A DNA stretch of 64,000 nt from Christensenella hongkongensis (GTDB lineage: Bacteria > Bacillota > Clostridia > Christensenellales > Christensenellaceae), in NCBI RefSeq assembly GCF_000981035.1, contig NZ_LAYJ01000053.1, forward strand, positions 22,529 to 86,528, written 5' to 3'. The notes below the pieces were generated by a model. It was not told the DNA's origin. It searched no databases and saw nothing but the letters and a program-made list of their open reading frames with translations. Shown here piece after piece: positions 41,970 to 50,361 of the stretch; position 1 is the first letter of the stretch; the number at the start of each line of letters is the position of its first letter. The position numbers were made by a program, and so were the translations under genes.

Positions 41970-42545
41970 ATTTTATTTTCTCATACTCTTCGGTGGCAGG
42001 CGCTTCAATGATCCCCACACCGTTGTAATAGAAGTCTATGGGATATACCATCTTGCCATCAACGACATTTTTCCGGAGATCACAATCCCGGAGATAACCT
42101 CGTTTGCAATGAATAGCGTCAGTCCCTTTATCCCCGTGTACCGCTTGGCTCTTTCCACAAAGGCGGCTATGTTTGCCGTTTTGTTGTCCTGTTTCTCAAT
42201 ATCCAGACACAGTTTCTCGGTTTCGTCCGTCAGCCGCTTCTGCTCATCCTCATAGCTTGCAGATAAAGTAGCAAATCGCTCGTCCGTCAGCTCGCCGGAT
42301 ACATTACATTATACAATTATCCTCATACACCCGTTTGAACAGTATGTCCAGCTCCGCAATACGTTTCTCCGCCTTATATAACTCCCCGCGCTTTTTTGCA
42401 ATCTCTTTCTTCTGTTCTTCGCCCGACCGTTCAAGCTGCACCCGTACAGATTACTTTTCAAACACCTGCGCATAGGTCAGTATCCGTCTCAAGCTCTCCA
42501 GTACCAGTTCGCACAGTTGTTTCATCATCGTCACGCCCTATGATG
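41970..42545 (-). pseudogene. Decayed large serine recombinase (TnpX-type), C-terminal part
   Basis: Minus-strand translation gives pieces of a large serine recombinase with a DUF4368-like tail: LCELVLESLRRILTYAQVFEK, then KKRGELYKAEKRIAELDILFKRVYEDN, then SGELTDERFATLSASYEDEQ, FVERAKRYTGIKGLTLFIANEVIS, and in a shifted frame VYPIDFYYNGVGIIEAP. At least one in-frame stop, a 12-14-base insertion near 42300-42320 and a frameshift near 42060 interrupt it, and the catalytic N-terminus is missing. It is probably the relic of the integrase of this or a nested element. Confidence 0.75.
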
Positions 42546-42658
42546 TCAGCCCATTCTGGCTCACATACAAACGGAAGCCCCATAGGTGTTTTTGCCGAAT
42601 CGGAAACTCCTCTTTTATTACAAATAAGATGTAAAAGCACCTAGTCTGCATCTTTCCC

Positions 42659-43381
42659 CTATTTTAGGCAATCAATTTTCCGTCCGGCAACTGTTACTTC
42701 ACTATTTTTTTCTCCAGACGGCAGATGATCGGTTGAACCCCATAGGATGACCAAAGGCGGCCTATCCGCTTCTATACGAACCGCACTAATGGAAGCATTG
42801 TCTACCCCTTTTACGTTCCAAAAATCCGCAATTGGGATTCCTTCTATATTCATCAACAAAAGCTGGATTGCCATCATATGCGAAGAAAATAGAATCGTCT
42901 TTCCGCTGTTCTGCTCCACAATTTTGTCAAAGCCCCCCCGAATATTTTGTTGAACCTCCAAAAACGTATTCCCACCAGGTATTTTGAGTTTATGGGGAGA
43001 GGTCGCCCACTGCGTCAATTCTTTCCCCCAACTTTTTTGGACTTCTTCGCCCGTCAATCCCTCCCAAACTCCACAATTGATTTCTTTGAGACCTTCCTCG
43101 GGAAGAATATCCAGTTTCCTACCCGCAAGTGCAATCTGTGCCGTTTCATATGCCCGTTGAAGCGGACTGCTATATACGCAATCAAAAGGCGTTCCCGCCA
43201 GTGCTAAACGCAGGTACCTAGCCTGTCTTTTGCCCCGCTCATTCAAAGGTACATCCAGCATACCGATAAACCGTCCTTCTACATTCAACTGTGTTTCCCC
43301 ATGTCTGACCAGATAAATTGTTGTTGGATGGAGCCTCCTGTTTTTCATTATAACAGGGCCCGCGACACTGCTGTTTTCCAT
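42659..43381 (-). CDS. Histidine phosphatase (phosphoglycerate mutase family)
   Basis: 240 residues (or 229 from ATG 43348, which overlaps the kinase stop as TAATG). The phosphatase signature is IYLVRHGETQLN, with the second histidine in FSSHMMAIQLL and the conserved VYSSPLQRAYETA and YRHI-equivalent stretches. Members hydrolyse sugar phosphates, phosphoserine or cofactor precursors; no substrate is certain. As the last gene of the sugar operon it may drain or detoxify a phosphorylated intermediate. No strong terminator was seen after it. Confidence 0.82.
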   Translation of the reverse strand: MENSSVAGPVIMKNRRLHPTTIYLVRHGETQLNVEGRFIGMLDVPLNERGKRQARYLRLALAGTPFDCVYSSPLQRAYETAQIALAGRKLDILPEEGLKEINCGVWEGLTGEEVQKSWGKELTQWATSPHKLKIPGGNTFLEVQQNIRGGFDKIVEQNSGKTILFSSHMMAIQLLLMNIEGIPIADFWNVKGVDNASISAVRIEADRPPLVILWGSTDHLPSGEKNSEVTVAGRKIDCLK

Positions 43382-44808
43382 TTTCTGTAATACTCCTGGT
43401 ATTTTGGCTCTCCTGATGGCAAGAACGTTTTGCCCGTACCCGCTGATTTTGCAGCGTCAAAAATGTTATCCCACCAACCGATGTGAATACCTGCAGCAAA
43501 CACGGATCCCCGCGCGGAAATTTCTGCAATATTGGCACACCGCACTTCTTTTCCTACAATTTCACTTTGGAACTGCATCAAGAAATTATTTTTCGTAGGT
43601 CCTCCGTCTGTTCTAAGTTCCCTCAGTTCAACCCCGCCTTGTTCCATCATATTTAGCAGCACATCGTTGATTTGGTAAGCAATTTGCTCCAGAAATGCAC
43701 GCACAATATGTTCTTTTGTACTGGACCGTTCAAGCCCGCAAATCAACGCGCGTGCATTTTCATTCCAATATGGCGGGCCCAGCCCAGAAAATGCCGGCAC
43801 TACATAAACACCTCCGTTATCTTCGACAGAAACAGCCATTTTCTCGATCCCGGATAAATCTTCCACAAGTTTCATCTGATCTTGCATCCACATAAGCGCA
43901 TCGCCAGTACATGTAATATTGCCTTCAAGTTCGTAGAGCGTTTCACCCTGAATCCTCCATGCAAGCGATGTAGACAATCCTTTTGCAAAGAGCGGTTTAT
44001 TTCCCGTATTAAGGGCTACGGAAGACCCGGTTCCATAGGTTGCTTTGACCGATCCCTTTTCCACACATCCTTGTCCCAGGAGCGCGCCATGCGAATCACC
44101 GATGACTCCCGTAATGTTAATCCCCTGTGCATTTCCTACCACAATTTCACCAAAATCGCCGTCTGAATCCTGAATTTCCGGCAACATCTCCATGGGAATC
44201 CCAAATAATCGGCAAAGGCGTTCATCCCACTTCAAAGTGTGGATATTAAAAAGCTGGGTACGGCATGCGTTGCTATAATCGCAGGCATGTGTTTTTCCCT
44301 TCGTAAGATTATAAATTATCCAACTGTCCATGGTACCGAACAGCAATTCCCCCTGCTCCGCTTTCTGCCGGGCGTTTTCCACATGCTTTAACAAATGGCT
44401 TGCTTTTGCCGCAGAAAAATACGGTGAAAGCGGCAGTCCGGTTCTTTGGTATATCTCGTCTCCATATTCGGCTATCCCATGGCAAATGTCCGCGCCGCGC
44501 TGATCTTGCCAGACAACAGCGTTCGCGATGGGAAGCCCCGTTGTTTTGTCCCAAATCACCGTTGTTTCGCGTTGATTGGTAATTCCAACCGCGGCAATAT
44601 TTCCAACTCCCACATATTCCGTCATCTCATCTATGCATTTCAGTACATTCTGATAGATCTCTATGGGGTCATGCTCGATCCGATTTCCATCCGGATAAAT
44701 TTGGCGGTGTGCCAATGATATTTTATGGGGAAAAATAGTTCCCGTTTCGTCAAACAGCATCCCTTTTGTAGCTGAGGTGCTCTGGTCGATCGCAAGGATA
44801 TATTTCAT
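43348..44808 (-). CDS. FGGY-family kinase, glycerol-kinase-like
   Basis: 486 residues from ATG 44808, which overlaps the transketolase stop (ATGA) and follows AAAGGGATGGGCG. AIDQSTSATKGMLFD is the phosphate-1 loop, GITNQRETTVIWDKTTGLPI and FSGLGPPYWNENARALICGL are glycerol-kinase-like, and LRTDGGPTKNNFLMQFQSEI near the end is close to the glycerol kinase signature. It phosphorylates glycerol or a related triose/tetrose; next to a split transketolase, dihydroxyacetone is an attractive substrate, but that is inference. Confidence 0.88.
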   Translation of the reverse strand: MKYILAIDQSTSATKGMLFDETGTIFPHKISLAHRQIYPDGNRIEHDPIEIYQNVLKCIDEMTEYVGVGNIAAVGITNQRETTVIWDKTTGLPIANAVVWQDQRGADICHGIAEYGDEIYQRTGLPLSPYFSAAKASHLLKHVENARQKAEQGELLFGTMDSWIIYNLTKGKTHACDYSNACRTQLFNIHTLKWDERLCRLFGIPMEMLPEIQDSDGDFGEIVVGNAQGINITGVIGDSHGALLGQGCVEKGSVKATYGTGSSVALNTGNKPLFAKGLSTSLAWRIQGETLYELEGNITCTGDALMWMQDQMKLVEDLSGIEKMAVSVEDNGGVYVVPAFSGLGPPYWNENARALICGLERSSTKEHIVRAFLEQIAYQINDVLLNMMEQGGVELRELRTDGGPTKNNFLMQFQSEIVGKEVRCANIAEISARGSVFAAGIHIGWWDNIFDAAKSAGTGKTFLPSGEPKYQEYYRKWKTAVSRALL

Positions 44809-45749
44809 CGCCCATCCCTTTCTGCCAATAACGCTTTGGCGCCTCGTGCAATTCCTTCGGCATCTAAGCCATAGTACCCATAAAGGTATTGACTGCTGCC
44901 ATTGATAAGGTGCGTATCGGGTAATCCAAGTATCTTCATCGGAACCGGGCATTCCTGTGAAAGGATTTCGCTGACCGTACCGCCCAATCCGCCATATATG
45001 CTGTGTTCTTCAACAGTAAGGATACGCCCGCATTTTTTTGCAGCGTCAATCACCGCTTCCCTGTCGATCGGTTTTACAGAAAACAAGTCCATTACCGTTG
45101 CATGGATACCTTCCTGCGCAAGGATATTTGCTGCTTCTATTGCGTACCAGAGCGTTTCCCCACAGGCCAAAATAGCGATATCGCCGCCTTCGCACAGAAT
45201 ATTGGCTTTTCCGATGCTGCATCCCGGATTTTTTTCATATACGGCATTCACCGCACCGCGTCCGATTCTTATGTAGGCGGGACGTGGATTGTCCAATAGC
45301 TTGGCCACAAGCGTTTCTGTTTGATTCGCGTCCGCTGGAAGGATAACGTCAATCCCTGGAATGGCACGCATCAAAGCAATATCCTGAACGGAATGATGGG
45401 TAGCTCCCAACGCTCCGTAGCTGATTCCGCCGCTAATCCCAACGATCTTGACATTTACATTGGAATAGGCAACATCGACTTTTACTTGTTCGGCAGCTCG
45501 CATACTATAAAAACTGGCGGGTCCTATGGCAAATGCTTGTTTTCCGGACGCTGCAAGCCCTGCCGCAATGCCAACCGCATTCTGTTCGGCAATACCAACC
45601 TCGACAAACTGTTCCGGCAATTCATCCGCAAATGCACCGATTGCGGCGGAACCCCTGGAGTCCGTCGCCACAACAACAATATTAGAGTCCTGCCTTGCCC
45701 GCTCAAGCAAAGCTTCAGAAAATGCCACGCGGCATGCTTTTGCAGTCAT
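44805..45749 (-). CDS. Transketolase, C-terminal subunit
   Basis: 314 residues, typical for the C-half of split transketolases. The pyrimidine-binding domain shows VEVGIAEQNAVGIAAGLA (with the catalytic glutamate in IAEQN), SFYSMRAAEQVK and THHSVQDIALMRAIPG. The C-terminal domain follows (LTVEEHSIYGGLG). With the N-half it moves two-carbon units between sugar phosphates using thiamine diphosphate. It overlaps its neighbours by four bases on both sides. Confidence 0.92.
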   Translation of the reverse strand: MTAKACRVAFSEALLERARQDSNIVVVATDSRGSAAIGAFADELPEQFVEVGIAEQNAVGIAAGLAASGKQAFAIGPASFYSMRAAEQVKVDVAYSNVNVKIVGISGGISYGALGATHHSVQDIALMRAIPGIDVILPADANQTETLVAKLLDNPRPAYIRIGRGAVNAVYEKNPGCSIGKANILCEGGDIAILACGETLWYAIEAANILAQEGIHATVMDLFSVKPIDREAVIDAAKKCGRILTVEEHSIYGGLGGTVSEILSQECPVPMKILGLPDTHLINGSSQYLYGYYGLDAEGIARGAKALLAERDGR

Positions 45750-46573
45750 CTGATCAGTTCCTCCTTATATTTTTGTGTGTATTCCCGCATTCCGGCCAAT
45801 TGCTCCCGGCTGGGTGTTTTGTGATGCCAATCCGCTTGATTTTCCGCACACGCAAGTCCTTTCCCTTTGACTGTATTCGCAATTACTGCAGTCGGTTTGC
45901 CTTTAGCAAGACGGTTCAGTTCTTTTTTCAATGCTTCTATATCGTGCCCGTCCACGCAACGCATGTCAAATCCAAAAGCTTCCAGTTTTTTGTTCAACGG
46001 TTCCAAGGGCATCGTATCTTCTGTGCTGCCGCTAATCTGGAGACGGTTCCGGTCGATAATCATGCAAAAATTATCCAATCCAAATTTTGAGGCCGCCATC
46101 GCCGCTTCCCAATTGCTTCCTTCCGCCAGTTCTCCATCGCCGCAAAGCACATAAGTCTTATAATTTTGATGGTTCATTTTTGCTGCAATCGCCATACCTA
46201 CGCCTACAGACATTCCATGTCCGAGCGCCCCTGAATTTGTCTCTATCCCTGGGACACTTTTCGTCGGATGTCCGCCGAACCTGCTTTCCGGCTGTCCATA
46301 GGTACTAAGCCCGCTTTCCGTTCCAAGATATCCTTCTGCTTCAAGCACAGCATAATACGCTTCTGCACTGTGCCCTTTGCTCAGTATGAACCGATCCCGT
46401 TCGTTCCACTTCGGATTGCTGGGGTCATGCCGCATCACATCAAATAATGCTATCAATATATCAACACATGAAAGGTCACCGCCGATATGGCCTCCGCCGC
46501 CTGAGACCACGATTTCACAGACCCGTAGGCGTATATCGGCCGCTTTCATCAGGTTATCCGTATGAGAAGCCAT
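45746..46573 (-). CDS. Transketolase, N-terminal subunit
   Basis: 275 residues, start behind ATAGGAGGTGCAGGA. The thiamine diphosphate site is GDGELAEGSNWEAAMAAS...NFCMIIDRN (GDG...N motif near 145-175). SGGGGHIGGDLSCVDILIAL and FILSKGHSAEAYYAVL are the standard substrate-side boxes. Splitting of transketolase into two genes is usual in clostridia and in special-purpose sugar operons such as D-apiose utilisation. It is coupled to the C-subunit by an ATGA overlap. Confidence 0.92.
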   Translation of the reverse strand: MASHTDNLMKAADIRLRVCEIVVSGGGGHIGGDLSCVDILIALFDVMRHDPSNPKWNERDRFILSKGHSAEAYYAVLEAEGYLGTESGLSTYGQPESRFGGHPTKSVPGIETNSGALGHGMSVGVGMAIAAKMNHQNYKTYVLCGDGELAEGSNWEAAMAASKFGLDNFCMIIDRNRLQISGSTEDTMPLEPLNKKLEAFGFDMRCVDGHDIEALKKELNRLAKGKPTAVIANTVKGKGLACAENQADWHHKTPSREQLAGMREYTQKYKEELIR

Positions 46574-46588
46574 TCCTGCACCTCCTAT

Positions 46589-47572
46589 TTATGCTTTCTG
46601 GGAACGTTGCCGTAATGCGTCGATCAATACTGCAATCAAAACGACGCCTCCTGTAACGACGGTCTCCCATGCCGAATCGATGCTCATCAATGTAATACTG
46701 ACGGATATCACGCCCATCATCACGCCGCCAATGATCGTCCCGCCAACACCGCCGCTGCCGCCGACCATAGACGTTCCTCCAAGTACTGCCGCCGTCACAG
46801 AAGGCATAACCCAGTTTTCACCAATACTCGATTGAAAAGAAGCCAGCCGGCACATCGTAAATACGCCTGCCATTGCGGATAATAAGCCGCTCAGCGCATA
46901 TACGCCGAGTTCCACCCGTTTTACACGAACGCCAACCATCCGGGCGGCGGTTTTGTTCCCTCCGATGGCGTAAATATGGCGGCCAAATGTCGTAAACTTC
47001 AGCATCAGGGTCAAAATGACAAAGATCACAAGCATAATAACCAGAATATTTGGTATAATTCCCCCGATCATATCGTTTACAAAATTTGCAGCCGCATCCG
47101 GTACGCCAATAATGGGCATACCTTGCGTTACAATGACTACAATTCCTTTAAATATTTCACTCGTTGCCAGCGTCACGATAAAGGGCGTCAAGCTAAACGA
47201 AGAAATCAGTGCGCCGTTGATCGCACCCAAACCAAGCCCCATCAGCGAAGCGACCGGTATGGCAATTGCAGGGTTGATTCCATACGACGTCATCATAAGG
47301 GCGCCGACCATACTGCAAATCGATCCCAGACTTGCGACAGAAAGGTCAATTCCTCCCGTCAACAGCACAAGCGTCTGTCCAAATGCTACAATAATTGTAA
47401 AAGATACATGCCGCAAAAGAGTACTTAAATTATATGGTGTGAAAAAATTTCCTGTCGCGATATGTACAATGACAGCAAGAACAATAATAATTAAAAAAAC
47501 CGCCATCGCCGTTGATCGAGTAATTCCCTTAAGCAATGGATTCATCATTTTCACTTCAGATTTTTTATTCAT
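46589..47572 (-). CDS. Ribose-type sugar ABC transporter permease
   Basis: 327 residues, all-helical with about nine to ten spans. Typical RbsC/XylH features: ATGNFFTPYNLSTLLRHVSFTIIVAFGQTLVLLTGGIDLSVASLG near 35-75, and GRHIYAIGGNKTAARMVGVRVKRVELGVYALSGLLSAMAG (the cytoplasmic loop that touches the ATPase) near 210. A single permease would work as a dimer with the ATPase downstream partner encoded just before it. Confidence 0.93.
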   Translation of the reverse strand: MNKKSEVKMMNPLLKGITRSTAMAVFLIIIVLAVIVHIATGNFFTPYNLSTLLRHVSFTIIVAFGQTLVLLTGGIDLSVASLGSICSMVGALMMTSYGINPAIAIPVASLMGLGLGAINGALISSFSLTPFIVTLATSEIFKGIVVIVTQGMPIIGVPDAAANFVNDMIGGIIPNILVIMLVIFVILTLMLKFTTFGRHIYAIGGNKTAARMVGVRVKRVELGVYALSGLLSAMAGVFTMCRLASFQSSIGENWVMPSVTAAVLGGTSMVGGSGGVGGTIIGGVMMGVISVSITLMSIDSAWETVVTGGVVLIAVLIDALRQRSQKA

Positions 47573-47585
47573 GTCCTATCCCCCA

Positions 47586-49082
47586 TTATGCCAATGCAAT
47601 TTTCAATATATTTTCTTCGTCCACATCGATCGGATTTTCTACAAACCCCTTGATTTCGCCTTTATGCATCACCATGATACGGTCGGCAAGCGCGATCACC
47701 TCTTCCATTTCCGAAGATATGACGATTACAGTAACGCCTTCGTCCGCCATAGCCCGTATCAACCGATGAATCTCGTCTTTGGCGTTGACGTCAATCCCGC
47801 GCGTAGGTTCGTCCAGTATCAGCATTCGGACTTTTTTTGCCATCCACCGCGCCAAAATAACTTTCTGTTGGTTCCCTCCGCTTAGGTTTTTGATCTGCGT
47901 ATCTTGTGACGCTGTTTTCACCTTTAAATCAGCTATATATTTATCTGTTACGCTCCGGACCCGCTTCATATCGATTAGGCCATGCCTTTTCAATTTCCCG
48001 TAGGATGGCAGCGTCATATTCTCTGCAACTGATAAAATAGGAAATATGCCTTCCTGCCGCCTTTCCTCTGGAACATATCCAATTCCTAGCCTAATCGCTG
48101 CTACCGGATCGTTGATCTCTACTCTTTTCCCTTCCAAATACATTTTTCCGCCAGGTTCCGAGTTGGTCAATCCAAACACAGTTTTAAATAATTCTGTCCG
48201 GCCTGCGCCGATGAGACCAGCGACACAGAGTATCTCCCCGCGTTTTACCTCAAAAGAAGCGGATTTGTATTCATTTTCACGTTGCAGATTTTCAGCTTTG
48301 AAAAATATTTCATTTGAATAGGTTCGAACGACCTTTTTGTCGCGGGTTACATCACGGTTGGCCATTTTGTTGATGATCTCTTCCTTGGTAATATCTTTTT
48401 TATCACATACATGGACAACTTTTCCGTCCCGCATGATCGTCATCCGATCCGCCTGCGACATGACTTCATCCAAATGATGGGTAATAAAAATCAAAGATTT
48501 TCCTTCGTTTTTCAATTTTTCCATCGACTGGAACAGCAGATTGGCTTCATTGCTTGTCAATGCCGACGTCGGTTCGTCAAGAATCAAAATCTGCGGGTCG
48601 TAAACCAAGGATCGTGCGATCGAAACCATTTGTTGGTATGCTGCAGACAATTGCTTGACTTTTTGATTTACATCAATATCAACGCCTAAACTATGCAATA
48701 TTTTTTGCGCTTGGACCCTTGCGTCTTTCCAATCAATCAATGCCTTGGCCTTATTGTTTTTTCGTTCATTCCCCAGAAAAATATTTTCCGCTATGCTTGC
48801 ATCTGGTATCAGGTTAATTTCCTGCGGAACCATCCCAATGCCTTTTCTCAGCGCCTCAAAATTATTGTTGATTTTCAATGGTCCGCCATTGAGGAACATT
48901 TCGCCGCTGTCCATTTTATGGATCCCGATCAATACGTTCATCAAAGTACTTTTGCCAGCCCCATTCTCGCCGAGTAATGCGTGTACTTCACCTTTTTTGA
49001 TATACAAACAGGCCCCGTCAAGCGCTTTCGTTCCCGGAAAGGTCTTTGTTATATTTTTCATCTCCACTGCGTATTCACTCAT
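47586..49082 (-). CDS. Ribose-type sugar ABC transporter ATPase (double domain)
   Basis: 498 residues, two fused ATPase domains. First: LLGENGAGKSTLMNVL (Walker A near 37), VKQLSAAYQQMVSIARSL (signature), LILDEPTSAL (Walker B). Second: a degenerate Walker A (AGLIGAGRTELFKTVFG), LSGGNQQKVILARWM and LILDEPTRGIDVNAKDEI. This asymmetry is normal for RbsA/MglA/XylG proteins. Start behind GAAAGGAAGTGATTTCGG. Confidence 0.94.
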   Translation of the reverse strand: MSEYAVEMKNITKTFPGTKALDGACLYIKKGEVHALLGENGAGKSTLMNVLIGIHKMDSGEMFLNGGPLKINNNFEALRKGIGMVPQEINLIPDASIAENIFLGNERKNNKAKALIDWKDARVQAQKILHSLGVDIDVNQKVKQLSAAYQQMVSIARSLVYDPQILILDEPTSALTSNEANLLFQSMEKLKNEGKSLIFITHHLDEVMSQADRMTIMRDGKVVHVCDKKDITKEEIINKMANRDVTRDKKVVRTYSNEIFFKAENLQRENEYKSASFEVKRGEILCVAGLIGAGRTELFKTVFGLTNSEPGGKMYLEGKRVEINDPVAAIRLGIGYVPEERRQEGIFPILSVAENMTLPSYGKLKRHGLIDMKRVRSVTDKYIADLKVKTASQDTQIKNLSGGNQQKVILARWMAKKVRMLILDEPTRGIDVNAKDEIHRLIRAMADEGVTVIVISSEMEEVIALADRIMVMHKGEIKGFVENPIDVDEENILKIALA

Positions 49083-49135
49083 CCGAAATCACTTCCTTTC
49101 AGACTTTTATTTGTATCCGCCGCAGTTCACAGCAC

Positions 49136-49166
49136 CATATGCCCGCAGAAGGACTGCGGGCATATG
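49136..49166 (-). promoter_or_regulatory. Intercistronic stem-loop between binding protein and ATPase genes
   Basis: Perfect 13-bp inverted repeat CATATGCCCGCAG/CTGCGGGCATATG with a five-base loop, in the 100-base gap after the binding-protein gene. It lacks a T-run. Such structures often protect the upstream mRNA so that the binding protein is made in excess over the membrane parts. Confidence 0.7.
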
Positions 49167-49182
49167 ATGATACAACAGTGCG

Positions 49183-50316
49183 TTATTCTGCTTGCGTATC
49201 GAGTGCGCCTGCCCCGTAAAGCAAGTCTGCATACTCTTTTGCTTCATCTTGGTAAACAGTCTGCGAACCTACCGCATAAATTTCCGGATAGGTGTCATCT
49301 CCCGGTTCTACTCCGTCAATGACTTTGATTGCATTTTTGATCAGGAAATATCCCATATCATAGCAATTTTGTATCTGTGCCGCCGTGATCACTCCTTCGT
49401 CAAGGTAAGAAAGCGTCCGTAAATCATGATCCATGCCGGCAATCAAAATTTCGCCTGATTTCCCGGCATCCTGAACAGCCTGTGCCGCCCCAACAGGGTT
49501 TGAGGCATTGTTACACCAAATTCCTCCTAAGTCAGGATGTTTTTGGATATAACTCTCCGTGATCTGCACCGCTTTTTCCACCAAGTCTTCATCCCGCTGG
49601 CGGTCGACAACTTCAATTTCCGGATATTCTTCGAGCGCCCTATTAAAACCTTCGATCCGTTGTTCATGGGAAGGCGCCCCGATCGTTCCTTCCAATGTTG
49701 CGACCTTACCTTTTCCGCCCATCGCCTCAAACAACGCTACCGCCAAAGCATAGCCGTCTCCTTCATTATCCAAATTCCCAACAAACGCAGTACGTTCACT
49801 ATTGGGAAGATCAGAGCCAGCAAATGTCATAACAGGGATTCCCGCCTTTACTGCATTGTTGATTGCCGTGGTCGTCGTATCTTCCTGCGAAATATCGACC
49901 GCAATCAAATCCGGGTTCTTTGCAACCGCAGATTCAATCCGGTTGACCTGGTCCAGCGCATCCGGTGTGACCGGTGCTTCCCAATCAAATTGTACGGTGA
50001 TTCCTTGTTCTGCCAATTCTGCAATTGCCGCATCTGCACCTGTTTTAATTGCATCATACCAGTTGTGGATTAGTTTATAGGTCGCGTAAATGTGATAGAA
50101 ATCTTTCTTTGGCTGATAATCGTCTTCCGCTTCGGAAGCCTTTGAGAGTTTAGAAGCTCCGGCCGTCTGCGCAGCATCTGGCTCGTTGTCTGAAGCCGCC
50201 GCTGTTTCGTTTCCCGTTGTCTGCGCGGCCGTCTCCGTCGAGCCTGATTGTGCACATCCCATAAAACTCATACATACCAGGACAACTGCCAGTACTACTA
50301 CCAATACCTTCTTCAT
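49183..50316 (-). CDS. Sugar-binding lipoprotein of the ABC importer
   Basis: 377 residues from ATG 50316, behind GGAGGAAGAACAA. The signal peptide ends in a lipobox (SFMGC, Cys near 21), so it is anchored to the membrane outside. A Ser/Thr/Ala-rich linker follows. The mature part is a type I periplasmic-binding fold of the RbsB class: FDWEAPVTPDALDQVNRIESAVAKNPDLIAVDI, GIPVMTFAGSDLPNSERTAFVGNLDNEGDGYALA and IWCNNASNPVGAAQAVQDAG. It defines what the operon imports; the ligand cannot be read from sequence. Confidence 0.92.
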   Translation of the reverse strand: MKKVLVVVLAVVLVCMSFMGCAQSGSTETAAQTTGNETAAASDNEPDAAQTAGASKLSKASEAEDDYQPKKDFYHIYATYKLIHNWYDAIKTGADAAIAELAEQGITVQFDWEAPVTPDALDQVNRIESAVAKNPDLIAVDISQEDTTTTAINNAVKAGIPVMTFAGSDLPNSERTAFVGNLDNEGDGYALAVALFEAMGGKGKVATLEGTIGAPSHEQRIEGFNRALEEYPEIEVVDRQRDEDLVEKAVQITESYIQKHPDLGGIWCNNASNPVGAAQAVQDAGKSGEILIAGMDHDLRTLSYLDEGVITAAQIQNCYDMGYFLIKNAIKVIDGVEPGDDTYPEIYAVGSQTVYQDEAKEYADLLYGAGALDTQAE

Positions 50317-50361
50317 TTGTTCTTCCTCCATACTTTTATTTATTTTTGCCCGCAGGCAAAC

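Noticed and set aside
41731..42255. 174-codon plus-strand ORF
   Set aside because: It lies opposite the decayed serine recombinase, whose minus-strand frames carry the recognisable sequence.
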